Shown here piece after piece: positions 47,498 to 59,899 of a DNA stretch of 64,000 bases (position 1 is the stretch's first letter; each line of letters begins with the position of its first letter). The DNA lies in NCBI RefSeq assembly GCF_040183065.1, contig NC_091122.1, positions 155,766,455-155,830,454 on the forward strand, read 5' to 3'. The DNA comes from Periplaneta americana (taxonomy: Eukaryota > Arthropoda > Insecta > Blattodea > Blattidae). The notes beneath the pieces are model-generated. The model ran no database searches, was not told the DNA's origin, and saw nothing but the letters and a program-made list of their open reading frames with translations. Made by a program: the position numbers and the translations under genes.

Positions 47498-47831
47498 CAG
47501 CAAATACTCACACGTTTAGATGAAGAACGAATATGTTGAAGAACTCCTGTTGCTGGCAGAATCTAATCCAGATAAGTTGTGGAGAAGCATTGGGGGTTGG
47601 CGGTTTTCAACCTGCAGTCAAGATCTTCATCACAATCCCGTCATCATGAAAACCTGAAATTTTAAGTCTGATTAATAAAATGCGAGTATGTTACTAGTCA
47701 GTACTATGCAATGGAGGGGGAAAGGAACTGGCCACCTTACACGATTATCTTCAGGCTTAGTTGCCTCATGAGTGATGGATTATTGCTGTCAATGTGAGGT
47801 TCCAATCAGTCTTCGAGCTGTTGAAAAAATA
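47498..47831 (+). repeat. Dispersed unit segment with exon-like core (duplicate)
   Basis: Copy of 35307-35640. One substitution (CACAATCCCG against CACAATCTCG). The donor is again lost. Confidence 0.45.
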
Positions 47832-48079
47832 AAGAATCAGTTCAGTATCCTGGAGTTATATATTACACCCTACACAAAAATAAAAAGCAGAATTTAAATC
47901 CTATTTTTTAATGCCATCATAACATTCCCAATTTCTGCTGATAAATGCCGTTTCGTTCTGCACAATAGCTAACGTACGTGATATGCAGTCTGTCTAATGC
48001 AATAATAGACAACTTGCTCACTGCGTGTACATCTTCGAGTTTGGGGTACACCTTACATTCGCATGTGCTTTATCAGGAA

Positions 48080-49192
48080 ATACAGGGACATCATTTTATT
48101 TTTACTAACATTTTTAATATTAACCTGGCTATACCTTTAGAGAACCGGAAAAACCGTTCGCTACCCCCTTCCACAACTGGAGTTCGATGATACTGGCGTA
48201 AAACACAAATAAATCTCTTTACAAGGTATAGGAGGGAAGAAAAGTACTTAATCAATTTACGTAAACTAGGAAATATCGCGATTTTGAATTCGATAATTTT
48301 CATTGGGTTTTTATTTAATCAAAATGCAGTACTGTATTAAGAATAAGTGTTTTTACTCACGAACTGAGCTATCCATGCGAACGTATTCATTATGCACTGT
48401 ATATTATACTGTCCACAGCACATTAGCGTACACTATAGAGAATGAAGTTCAATTGAAAAATAATCATAATATGGATATTTAAACACATTTTTAAAAATGG
48501 TGGCCGTTCATTTCGATAGCCTACAGGCTTCAGTTCTTTTGTGCATATTATCGCATATAGACTATTGCATCTAATTCCAATTACCAGTTTCGTCCTTCGT
48601 ACTAGTAACTCATGTTGAAATAATTCTGTACCTACCCTATAAAAGAGTACCTTATGTACTGTAAATTCCATCTTCACTTCTGCCCGACCCGCACAGATAA
48701 AATTACTCAGGCATGTTATCTACTGCCCGTCCAAGTAGTTATGCCGCAGGATCGTAGAAAGGAGAGAAATCACGTGACAGTGAATTGCTTAACGAGGCCC
48801 TTCTATTTAAGTTATATTAAACAGTTGTATAATATTACGTAAACTTCCAATTCCTAACTGAAATTAATGTTTTCAGAAAAGAGCTAAGACAGGCCTGGTG
48901 TTACAGAGGGCCGTGCAGAAGCAGGTGGGGGAAATCGGGATGCGACGTAGGCAAACGGACAGTACCTGTGCGAAAATATGATTCAATATTAAAAGTTCTT
49001 TCGTCACTGGAAAACGCGAACATATTTCTGGAACGTACTATACTCAGTAACTCAGTGCTGTTTACTATAAGCGGCCTTGATTCTGTCTGGAGAACAGTTG
49101 AAACTCCATTAGTAGAAGGGGTGGGAGTGAAGTACATTCAAAAACTCAGGTACAATAAAAATTGAAGTAAAAATAAAATGATGTCCCTGTAT
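48080..49192. mobile_element. 1.1-kb TIR element (duplicate)
   Basis: Copy of 35889-37001 with both 26-bp ends intact. One substitution seen near 48492. Confidence 0.75.
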
Positions 49193-49443
49193 ATGCGTGG
49201 CTCAGTCGGTTAAGGCGCTTGCTTGCCAGTCTGAAGTTGCGCTCGGCGCGAGTTCGATACCCGCTTGGGCTGATTACTTCGTTGGGTTTTTTCCGAGGTT
49301 TTACCGTAAGGTGAATGCGAGGTAATCTATGGCGAATCCTCGGCCTCATCTGACCAAATACCATTTCGCTATCACCAATCTCATCGACGCTAAATAACCT
49401 CGTAGTTGATACAGCGTCGTTAAATAACCAACTTAAAAAAAAT
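49193..49443 (+). mobile_element. tRNA-derived SINE, family 1 (unit 4)
   Basis: Copy of 37002-37252. Confidence 0.85.
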
Positions 49444-49696
49444 TCACTATTGAACCACAACCACTAATCCGCGTAAAAAAAATTCAACAGAATTGTCTTC
49501 AGCATACGAAAATCACGTGACTTACGTTTCCAATATTGATACCACGTTGGTAACCTGCGTAGTAGACCACGAGCACTCTATCTGTAGAGGTCGCGACATG
49601 TCTCAGGTTCTCTGCACTTGTAATCTGTAACATTTTCTAGCGAAAATCAATAATAATATTGGTAAACATTTGGGTATTATTCAATAGAAAATATTC

Positions 49697-50033
49697 ATTC
49701 ATTCATTCATGTGTTCTGCCCAAAGGCAGGTCATTCACTGCAAACACAGCATTCTCTAATCTTTCGTATTTTCTGCCTTTCTATTTGTCCCCTCATATGA
49801 TCCATACATCTTAATGTCGTCTATCATTTGATATCTTCTTCTACCCCGAACTCTTCTCCCGTTGACCATTCCCTCCAGTGCATCCTTCAGTAGGCAGTTT
49901 CTTCTCAGCCAACGACCCAGCCAATTCCTTTTTCGCTTCCTGATCAGTTTCAGCATCATTCTTTCTTCACCCACTCTTTCCAACACACCTTCGTTTCTTA
50001 TTCTCTCTGTCCATTTCACACGTTCCATTCATT
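49697..50033 (-). pseudogene. LINE 3' fragment, second family (unit 4)
   Basis: Copy of 37506-37842, with the same 90-codon frame at 49756-50028. Confidence 0.65.
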
Positions 50034-52116
50034 TCCATATGCACATTTCACATGTTTCTATTAGCAGCAATTATTAATATTAGTAATTTGTAAATTTATT
50101 TTAATAATATTAGTAAAATTATGAGGTAGACTCCATTCCACGGCTAATCTGTATTTCCCCAGAATCACCGTAAAAACCTAAATACCCATATCTCACACTG
50201 ATATTTAAACACATATATAATGAGAAAAGATTATGCTTTTAATATTCGTATTCTAATAACATATGCGATATTTATCTTGCCCATTCAAATTTATAACACA
50301 GTCGTCCATAAAAACTGGCAATGTCGTTTTATTCAAAGAGATGTTACATTTGCATTTAGCAGAGTAAATAAACAAATTTGTTTTCACGTTCTAAAAAATC
50401 CTAAAAATTGAGTAAATAGAAACTGAAGATATACAATGATAACCTCCACACTATAGACTAGGGATGTCAAAGCGCCTCAACTGCGTGTTGGCGTTGTTTT
50501 ACGATGACGTATCAACATTTCAGGTTATTTAGAGTCTCAATGAAATGGTGTTACGCAAGAACGCGCAAAACATTTCCTTAAAAGCGATGATTCTACTTTA
50601 TCATGGTAAAAAGTGAATTTGTATTGCTTGTAATATGAGCACGTAATACAGGTACTTCGACATCTCTATTATAGACGAATGTAGGGATATGTAAGAAAAG
50701 AAATAGCGAACATTACCGAAATACATAGAAGATTTATGTATGGATAGCAGTTTCTTCAGAAAGTCGTCGGGAATGTGTGAATGCAAATGAATATTATTTT
50801 AATAATTCTATAACACAGATCAGAACTAATTATGAAATGAAAATATAGCCTAATAGTGTGCATACTTACTTACTTACTGGCTTTTAAGGAACCCGGAGGT
50901 TCATTGCCGCCCTCACATAAGTCCGTCATCGGTCCCTATCCTGAGCAAGCTTAATCCAGTCTCTACCATCATAACCTACCTCCCTCAAATCCAATTTAAT
51001 ATTATCCTCCCATCTACGCCTCGGCCTCCCCAAAGGTCTTTTGCCCTCCGGCCTCCCAACAAACACTCTATATGAATTTCTGGATTCGCCCATACGGGCT
51101 ACATGTCCTGCCAATCTCAAACGTCTGGATTTTATGGTCCTAATTATGTCAGGTAAAGTATACAATGCGTGCAGTTCTGTGTTGTGTAACTTTCTCCATT
51201 CTCCTGTAACTTCATCCCTCTTAGCCCCAAATATTTTCCTAAGAACTCATTCTCAAAAACCCTTAATCTCTATTCCTCTCTCAAAGTGAGAGTCCAAGTT
51301 TCACAACCATACACAACAACCGGTAATATAACTGTTTTATAAATTCTAACTTTCAGATTTTTTGACAGAAGACTAGATGACAAAAGCTTCGCAACCGAAA
51401 AATAACAGGCATTTCCCATATTTATTCTGCGTTTAATTTCCTCCCGAGTGTCATTTATGTTTGTTACTGTTGCTCCAAGAAATTTGAATTTTTCCACCTC
51501 TCCGAGACACGAGACATAATCATATAATTAGACTTTTCGGGATTTAGCCTACTTCCAACCCAATCGCTTTACTTGCTTCAACTAGAATTTCCGCGTGTCC
51601 CCTAATCATTTGTGGATTTTCTCCTAACATTTTCACGTCATCCGCATAGACAAGAAGCTGATGTAACCCGTTCAATTCCAAACCCTCTGTGTTATCCTGA
51701 ACTTTCATAATGGCATATTGTAGAGCGAAGTTAAAAAGTAAAGGTGACAGTGCATCTCCCTGCTTTAGCCCGCAGTGAATTGGAAAAGCATCAGATAGAA
51801 ACTGGCCTACACGGATTCTGCTGAAAGTTTCACTAAGACACATTGTGTGCATAATAATATTAATCAAAAGTAGCCCATACAGGCACAAATATATGGGAGA
51901 ATATGAGTACGTAATAACGCAATCTCTGCCGGCAATGCAAACCACATACAACCCGATTGTTCGCAGCAGGGAGCCAAGCTGAAAGTCTTGTGTTGCGAAA
52001 CAATGCCTGCTCATTCTTTGTCAACCGTCACTGGGATACACACGTTACCCTTTACGAGTACTACTGATGAAGTTAGAAAAATAAGTCGATGCTGTACATA
52101 CCGAAGGCTGAGGTAC
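50034..52116. repeat. Pre-array module, unit 4
   Basis: Counterpart of 37843-39926 with the same LINE. It departs from unit 3 from about 52072 onward (GAAGTTAGAAAA against GAATTTGGAAAA). Confidence 0.8.
50865..51844 (-). mobile_element. 5'-truncated LINE (duplicate)
   Basis: Copy of 38674-39653 with the same truncation point, target duplication and LVYADD motif, so it arose by duplication and not by a second insertion. Confidence 0.88.
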
Positions 52117-55100
52117 GCATTAAAGACAGATGCGAAAATACGATTAAGTGGCAGACGTAACACTATAAAGAGACAGACAAGAGAAAATACGATTAAGTGA
52201 CAGAACCAATGACATAAAGAGACAGATGGCAAAAATGCTGTTAAGTGACGGAAACAGTAACATAAAGAGAGAGATGGCGAAAATGCTGTTAAGTGACGGA
52301 AACAGTAACATAAAGAGACAGATGGCGAAAATGCTGTTAAGTGACGGAACCAATAACATAGAGAGACATACAGCGGAAATACGATTAAGTAACGGAACCT
52401 ATAGCACAGAGAGACGGAAGGCAAACATACTATTAAGTGATGGAACCAATAACATAAAAAGACGGAAGGCAAAAATACTATTAAGTGATGGAACCAATAA
52501 CATAAAGAGACGGAAGGCAAAAATACTATTAAGTGATGGAACCAATAACATAAAGAGACGGAAGGCAAAAATACTATTAAGTGATGGAACCAATAACATA
52601 AAGAGACGGAAAGCAAAAATAATATTAAGTGATGGAACCAATAACATAAAGAGACGGAAGGCAAAAATACTATCAAGTGATGGAAACAATAACATAAAGA
52701 GACGGAAGGCAAAAATACTATTAAGTGATGGAACCAATAACATAAAGAGACGGAAGGCAAAAATACTATTAAGTGATGGAACTAATAACATAAAGAGACG
52801 GAAGGCAAAAATACTATCAAGTGATGGAACCAATAACATAAAGAGACGGAAGGCAAAAATACTATCAAGTGATCGAACCAATAACATAAAGAGACGGAAG
52901 GCAAAAATACTATTAAGTGATGGAACCAATAACATAAAGAGACGGAAGGCAAAAAAACTATCAAGTGATGGAAACAATAACATAAAGAGACGGAAGGCAA
53001 AAATACTATTAAGTGATGGAACCAATAACATAAAGAGACGGAAGGCAAAAATACTATTAAGTAATGGAACCAATAACATAAAGAGACATACAGCGAAAAT
53101 ACGATTAAGTAACGGAACCAATAACATAAAGAGACGGAAGGCAAAAATACTATTAAGTGATGGAACCAATAACATAAAGAGACGGAAGGCAAAAATACTA
53201 TTAAGTGATGGAACCAATAACATAAAGAGACGGAAGGCAAAAATACTATTAAGTGATGGAACCAATAACATAAAGAGACGGAAGGCAAAAATACTATCAA
53301 GTGATGGAACCAATAACATAAAGATACGGAAGGCAAAAATACTATTAAGTGATGGAACCAATAACATAAAGAGACGGAAGGCAAAAATACTATCAAGTGA
53401 TGGAACCAATAACATAAAGAGACGGAAGGCAAAAATACTATTAAGTGATGGAAACAATAACATAAAGAGACGGAAGGCAAAAATACTGTTAAGTGATGGA
53501 ACCAATAACATAAAGAGAGAGATGGCGAAACTACTGTTAAATAATGGAACCAATAACATTAAGAGAGAGACGGCGTCTGTACGATTAAGTGACGGCGGGC
53601 ATAACATTAAGAGAGAGATGGCGTCTGTACGATTAAGTGACGGAGGCAATAACATCAAGAGAGAGACGGCTCTAGTATGATTAAGTAGCGGCTGCAATAA
53701 CATTAAGAGATAGACGGCGTCTGTACCATTAAGTGACGTCGGCCATAACATTAAGAGAGAGATGGCGTCTGTACGATTAAGTGACGACAATAATAACATT
53801 AAGGGAGAGACGGCGTCTTTGTGATAAAGTGACGGAGGCAATAACAACAAGACAGAGACGGCGCTAGGACGATTAAGTAGCGGCTGCAGTAACATTAAGA
53901 GAGACACAGCGTCTGTACGATCAAGTGACGGTTGCAGTAACATTAAGAGAGAAATGGTGTCTGTACGATTAAGTGGCGGCAGCAATAACGTTAAGAGGCA
54001 GACGGCGTCTGTACGATTAAATGACGGCGTCAATAACATTAAGAGAGAGATGGCGTCTGTACGATTAAGTGGCGGCAGCAATAACGTTAAGAGGGAGACG
54101 GCGTCTGTACGATTAAGTGACGGCGTCAATAACATTAAGAGAGAGATGGCGTCGGTACGATTAAGTGGCGGCAGCGATAATGTTAAGAGGGAGACGGCGT
54201 CTGTACGATTAATTGACGGCGTCAATAACATAGAGAGAGATGGCGTATGTACGATTAAGTGGCGGCAGCAATAACGTTAAGAGGGAGATGGCGACTGTAC
54301 GATTAAGTGACGGCGGAAATAATACTAAGAGAGAGACAGAGGCAGTACAATTAAGTGGCGACGCCAATAACATTAAGAGAGGGACGGCGCCAGTACGATT
54401 AAGTGTCGGCAGCAATAACATTAAGAGAGAGACGGAGGCAGTACGATTAATTGGAGGCGGCAATAACATTAAGAGAGAGACGAAGGTAGTACGATTAAGT
54501 GGCAGCGGCAATAATATTAACAGAGTGACGGCGGCAGTACGATTAAGATTCGGCGGTAATAACATTAAGAGAGAGACGGTGGCAGTACGATTAAGTGGCG
54601 GCGGTAATAACATTAAGAGAGAGACGACGGCAGTATGATTAAGTGGCGGCGGCAATAACATTAAGAGAGAGACGGCGGCAGTACGATTAAGTGGCGGCGG
54701 CAATAACATTAAGAGAGAGACAGAGGCAGTACGATTAATTGGAGGCGGCAATAACATTAAGAGAGAGACGAAGGTAGTACGATTAAGTGGCAGCGGCAAT
54801 AATATTAACAGAGTGACGGCGGCAGTACGATTAAGATTCGGCGGTAATAACATTAAGAGAGAGACGGTGGCAGTACGATTAAGTGGCGGCGGCAATAACA
54901 TTAAGAGTGAGACGGCGGCAGTACGATTAAGTGGCGGCGGCAATAACATTAAGAGAGAGACGGCGCCAGTACGATTAAGTGACGGCGGCAATAACATGAA
55001 GAGAGAGACGGCGGCAGTACGATTAATTGGCGGCAGCAGTAAAATAAAGAGAGAGACGACGTCTGTATGATTAAGTGATGGCGACAATAACATCAAGAGA

Positions 55101-55892
55101 TACACGGCGTCTGTATGAATAAGTGATGGCGTCAATAACATCAAGAGAGAGAAGGCGTCTGTATGATTAAGTGACGGCGGCAATAACATCAAGAGAGAGA
55201 CGGCGTCTGTATGATTAAGTGATTGCGGCAATAACGTCAAGAGAGGGACGGCGTCTGTATGATTAAGTGACGGCGGCAATAACATCAAGAGGAAGACGGC
55301 GTCTGTATGATTAAGTGACGGTGGCAATAACAACGAGAGAGACATCGTCTGTACCATTAAGTGACAGCGTCAATAGCAGTAAAAGAGAGACGACGTCTGT
55401 ACGATTAAGTGACGGTGGTAATAACATAAAGAGAGAGACGGTGTCTGTACTATTAAGTGGTGGCAGCAATAACGTTAATAGAGAGCCGGCGTCTGTATTA
55501 TTAAGTGATGGCGGCGATAACATCAAGAGAGAGACGGCGTCTGTACCATTAAATGACGGCAGCAAAAACATTGAGGGACACGGCGTCTGTACGATTAACT
55601 GACGGCGTCAAACACACAGAAAGATGGAGTCTGTACCATTAAGTGACGGTGGCAATAATATTAAGAGAGAGACGGCGTCTGTACCATTAAGTGACGGCAG
55701 GAAAAATATTGAGAGAGATGGCGTCTGTATGATTAAGTTATTTCGGGAGTAACATCAGTAGAGAGACGGCGTCTGTACCATTAAGTGACGGCGTCGAACA
55801 CTCTAAAAGAGAGAAGGCGTCTGTACGGTTTAGTGACGGCAGCCATAACATTAAGCGCGAGACGGCGTCTGTATGATTAAGAGAGAAATAAT
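52117..55892. repeat. 48-bp minisatellite array 4 (about 78 units)
   Basis: The left part is dominated by about 23 very uniform units with GGAAGGCAAAAATACTATT and GATGGAACCAATAACAT (about 52409-53510); the GCGCGAAAGTAC units of arrays 1-3 are nearly absent. A variant unit with ACATACAGCG occurs at about 52366 and 53086, 720 bp (15 units) apart. The right part is G/C-rich and more diverged. Long repeat ORFs run on both strands (52226-53680 plus, 52399-54231 minus). Confidence 0.95.
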
Positions 55893-56588
55893 GACTGTGA
55901 GAAAGTCACAGATAAAATTGTACTGTAAATTTATTTCATGTTCGCATATATATCTATTTTATCTTTGTTGATATTATGTAAAATATTGTTGTGGAATAAT
56001 AAGAGAAAATTTTTGTATTACATTGACTGTTGATTTGTATTGAAATTATTGATGATATAAAAAGTATTTAAGGTATTCCTATGTTTGGCTATAGTTGAGA
56101 AGGATTTTATGTGAACACTCAAATGAAAGTTTTTGTCGCGGATGTGAGAGAATAATATTATTGATTAGATGTGGGTTATTTCCGATGTTGCGATTACCCG
56201 CCCTGTATTGTTATTGCAGTCGCCAAATTCCGCAATAAAATTTGGGCTATTACTGCGTTCCCAGGTACTGGAAAGGAAAAAACTTAATACGACAATTTGT
56301 AGGTCTCTTTGCTGTTCACTGTAGTACAGTCTGCGTCACCGTTATTGGCGTGTGAAATAAGTAATGGGAACCTTAGGTACGAGTGTTTTACCTTTGCAGC
56401 AGTCAGTCTGACAACTGTGTTTGACAAATGGCTGATGTGACGTGTATAGGAAGTGGTACCATTCTCAGCTGCACTAGCAACATGGTTACAAAATGGGCAC
56501 TATACTCTAGGACACACGCCAAAAACGCTGGCGCCAGCTGTAACAGCTTTTTAAGTCATCAGATGGCAGCACTGCATCAGTTTATAAA
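55893..56588. repeat. Post-array module, unit 4
   Basis: Hairpin at 55895-55911 and then the conserved block shared with units 2 and 3, here more diverged. A plus ORF at 56428-56637 overlaps the mariner start and is not convincing as a gene. Confidence 0.75.
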
Positions 56589-57060
56589 ATGGCTGCCATC
56601 GAGGTACTGTGATATAATTTCTGAATGCGGAAGTTGAAACGCCCATTCGCATGCATGAAAGGCTCAACAAGGTTTATGGAGATGCAACAGTGGATGTCAG
56701 CACTGTTAGACGATGGGTTCATACATGGTCGACCGAGCAGAGTCGACCGTGGTTCATAGCTTTATAGAAGCTGGAGAGGAAACACCGTAGGCTGATGAAA
56801 ATCGAAGGGGTCGGCCGGCGACTGCAGTGACTCCACGCAACATCCAGCGAGTTCACGAGATCATTAATGATGACCTCCAAGTAATCAACAGATGAATTGT
56901 GTCTCATGCTCTTCATCGGTAAAGACAGTGTGATGGCCATTATTGATAAACTGGGCGACTTTAAAATTTTGTACACTCCAGATAGCTACCAAAAATGTTA
57001 ATCCACCAGAATAAAGAGTCAAGGAAGGCAGTAGCCTCCGATCTGTTGTAGCGCTTCAGT
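56589..57060 (+). pseudogene. mariner transposase, N-terminal part (unit 4)
   Basis: ATG at 56589 (MAAIEVL), then a stop, then ETPIRMHERLNKVYGDATVD and STVRRWVHTWSTEQS, with more stops before DKLGDFK. The element is the same as at 31319 but keeps its ATG. The protein is interrupted by a hAT-type MITE and resumes at 58246. Confidence 0.78.
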
Positions 57061-57068
57061 GTGTAGGG

Positions 57069-58237
57069 CAGGCATGTCAATTGATGCCCACAGGAGCAAG
57101 CGCGCGCTTCAGAGCCCAGGAGAGCCTAAGCGCTTTACAGCGGAAAGGAAAGAGACAGACGAAAGAGGTAGTATATGCCGCTTGGTCGAGCTATATTCAG
57201 GGATGGCCAGCACTGATTCAATAGATAAAGGGAAGAGAACTTATTAAAACTGTATCCATGTTAATTTTTATATTTGCCTGAGAAGTATAAGTGCATTATA
57301 AGAATGTAAGTTTTAATCTTAATGCTCATTTTTCACAAGTTTGATTTTCTTATTCAAAAGAAATATTTTCTCAACTTTTCGTATAGAAAAGTGAAATTTT
57401 CAAATATAGGCCTATTTATTTAGTAGTCTTACAGAATATTTTCGTAAATCTAATATACCGTATATACGTATTACTGAAGATAGTGTATTGAGCATTTTGA
57501 AAATATTCGCATGGAAATTGTTTGTAAGGAAATGAATTAACAAAGCAACTACTGTTACATCATAAGCAAAAGATACGTGCCCATGTGTTGTAAAAATGTC
57601 ACCTCTATAGTTTCAGCAGATTTCGAGAAAATAATTTAATATTCTGATGATAGGAAGTTGCTTACAAATATCACCTTAAAAGCATAATGCGATAAGAGTT
57701 TTGTTATGTAATATCAGTTACACTTAAAACAGATACAGTACCTAGGTAACTTTGCTTTGTACTGGAATATTGTTTTGATTAGTTTATTGATTACTTTTGT
57801 AAGGCTAAAGATACCATCAATATAAATTCCAACTTATCATGTCATACTCAATCTCTTTCTTTGGAATATCGCTTTCTTTATGAATGATGTGTTTCATCCA
57901 CTTAATACAGTATAATATTATACTACTATGGAATTTAAGTGAATATTCCTTCTTAACTCTCTATTATGTTATTAAGATTTAAAACACAAGTGCAATATTA
58001 AGAAATCAGTGTTAGTACTTTTGTTTTACAGAAAACATAGATAATAATAAACAGAAAGAAGCCATATAAAAATAACGATATAAAATTTCAAGTTCCGTTT
58101 GAAGTTTGTGCACCACTGTTTTCTTAATCCAACAGGCTGCTTATTCATATACACAACCCTTCCTCTTTCCATACTTAGCGCCTGCTGCCCGCGCACGACG
58201 TCAAGGTCAGAAAATTGCGCTTGCTTTGACATCACTG
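57069..58237. mobile_element. hAT-type MITE inside the mariner, 1,169 bp
   Basis: The left end CAGGCATGTCAATTGATG and the reverse-complemented right end CAGTGATGTCAAAGCAAG share CAG-ATGTCAA. The flanks GTGTAGGG (57061-57068) and ATATAGGG (58238-58245) are an 8-bp duplication with two mismatches. Unit 2 shows the empty site (GTGTGGAAGGGGAGGAG at 31781-31797). Interior ORFs are short and unrecognised. Confidence 0.75.
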
Positions 58238-58245
58238 ATATAGGG

Positions 58246-58783
58246 GGAAGAGTTCTTGGCGAAAATTGTGAGATGATTTGGGTTCATTTTTTTTAACCTG
58301 AGTTCAAGAGGCAGTAGTTGAAATGGCATCAAACAATGTCGCCGAAGAAGAAAAAAAATTAAGAACTGCGCGATCTACAGGAAATGTTATTGCTACAGTC
58401 GTTTGGGATGCGGAGGGGTGATTCTGTTTGATATTTTGTAGCAGGGGCGCACAATAATTTCTGCCTAATATGTGGAAACCCTCAAGAAGCTTAAAGCACT
58501 TCTTCGGTGAGCTCGCCCATAAAACGCTACGGAGGATGTTCATCTTTTGCACGACAATGCAAGACCACACACCAGTCAATACACCACTAGCAAAATTGCG
58601 GAAATTGGTTGGCAAGTCTTGGCTCACCCACTATACAGCCCTGACCTAGCACCATCAGACTTCCATCTGTTCAGTTCACTAAATGAAGCTTATCGTGGAC
58701 ATCACTTTGAAGATGAGGAGACCCTGAATAATTCCGTGCGCCAATGGCTGAGGAAGAACAACCGTGATTTTTACCGCAATTGA
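58246..58783 (+). pseudogene. mariner transposase, C-terminal part (unit 4)
   Basis: The last 78 codons (58547-58783) are open: MHDNARPHTSQYTTSKIAEI, then PLYSPDLAPSDFHLFSSLNE. The second Asp (HDN) and third Asp (SDF) are separated by 34 residues, the DD34D spacing of mariner. Stops interrupt the region before 58547, including the DETW area, which I cannot see intact. Not functional. Confidence 0.85.
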
Positions 58784-59285
58784 TTACATGTGCTTGTTTT
58801 AAGATAGACAAAAGCTGTGGAAAAAGACGGAGATTACTGTATCTGGAAAAGTGACAAATTATTTGTGATTGTTGTGGCTGTTACGCTATGTAAATTTAAT
58901 TTTATGTTCTTGTAAACTGAAAGAGAGAAAAAATAGAAGACTTTACATTCTGACTGGCCCTCGTATATAGGATGAAGAATTTTTACATAGGTTAGGTCAC
59001 GCTGGCTACGAGCGGGTTAGGAAGACTCTTTGCACGTCGGCCATACTGAGGCCTATTGTGCACCCCGAATTGTATGGGATGAATGAGGATGAAGGTGTAC
59101 TAGACCACCGGTCCTTGAAAGTGCTCTTAAGGAATGAATCCTCGCAGAGATATTGCGGAAGGCTGGGAACCCAGGAACGGTTGTGGAGAGGACGCCCTCT
59201 CCCCTTAAGCGGATGAAGACATGCGTCTTGACCTGAATATATTATGTCTATTGAATGAGATGATAAAGATGAATATTATTATGAT
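58784..59285. other. Mariner 3' flank and unclassified repeat
   Basis: Residual 3' untranslated mariner sequence to about 58970, then a G/C-richer stretch (GGTTAGGTCACGCTGGCTAC, GCGGAAGGCTGGGAACCCAG) that may be a retroelement 3' end. No ORF. Confidence 0.35.
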
Positions 59286-59580
59286 ACTAGCCGTACCCGT
59301 GCGCTCCGCTGCACCCGTTAGAAATAAATATAAAGTAATTACATCATTAAAATAGGACATTTGATCCAGGGAACATTCGTGTTTGATAGAAGGATAAATC
59401 GTTTAATATGTTACTTAATTTAAATTGTATTTAAAATATTAAAGTGCGATCATTTTGATCCAGAGACCACTCATTTGGTGCAATGACAATTCGTTTAACA
59501 TGTTTCTTAATTGTTATTACCAATTATTTTTGGAAAAGCGAAAATTAACAGAAAAATTTTGGCTACAGATTTATTATTAT
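59286..59580. mobile_element. Short deletion derivative of the ACTAGCC repeat, copy 1
   Basis: Begins ACTAGCCGTACCCGTGCG and ends GGCTACAGATTTATTATTA, about 295 bp. The middle of the long form (59900-61003 and 9229-10914) is missing, joined at ATTACCAATTATTTTTGG. Confidence 0.65.
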
Positions 59581-59588
59581 ATTATATT

Positions 59589-59875
59589 ACTAGCCGTACC
59601 CGTGCGTTCCGCTGCACCCGTTAGAAATAAATATAAAGTAATTACATCATTAAAATAGGACATTTGATCCAGGGAACATTCGTGTTTGATAGAAGGATAA
59701 ATCGTTTAATATGTTACTTAATTTAAATTGTATTTAAAATATTAAAATGCGATCATTTTGATCCAGAGACCATTCATTTGGTGCAATGACAATTCCTTTA
59801 ACATGTTTCTTAATTGTTATTACCAATTATTTTTGGAAAAGCGAAAATTAACAGAAAAATGTTGGCTACATTATT
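59589..59875. mobile_element. Short deletion derivative of the ACTAGCC repeat, copy 2
   Basis: Same head and same internal junction as copy 1, lying directly after it with TATTATATT between them. Same internal deletion, so either a tandem duplication or a second insertion of an already deleted form. Confidence 0.65.
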
Positions 59876-59899
59876 ATGTTTATATTATATTACCGGTAT

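Noticed and set aside
52117..55892. Telomeric or centromeric satellite
   Set aside because: The unit does not resemble the insect telomere repeat TTAGG, and the arrays are only 3-4 kb inside transposon-rich DNA. A centromeric role cannot be judged from one window.
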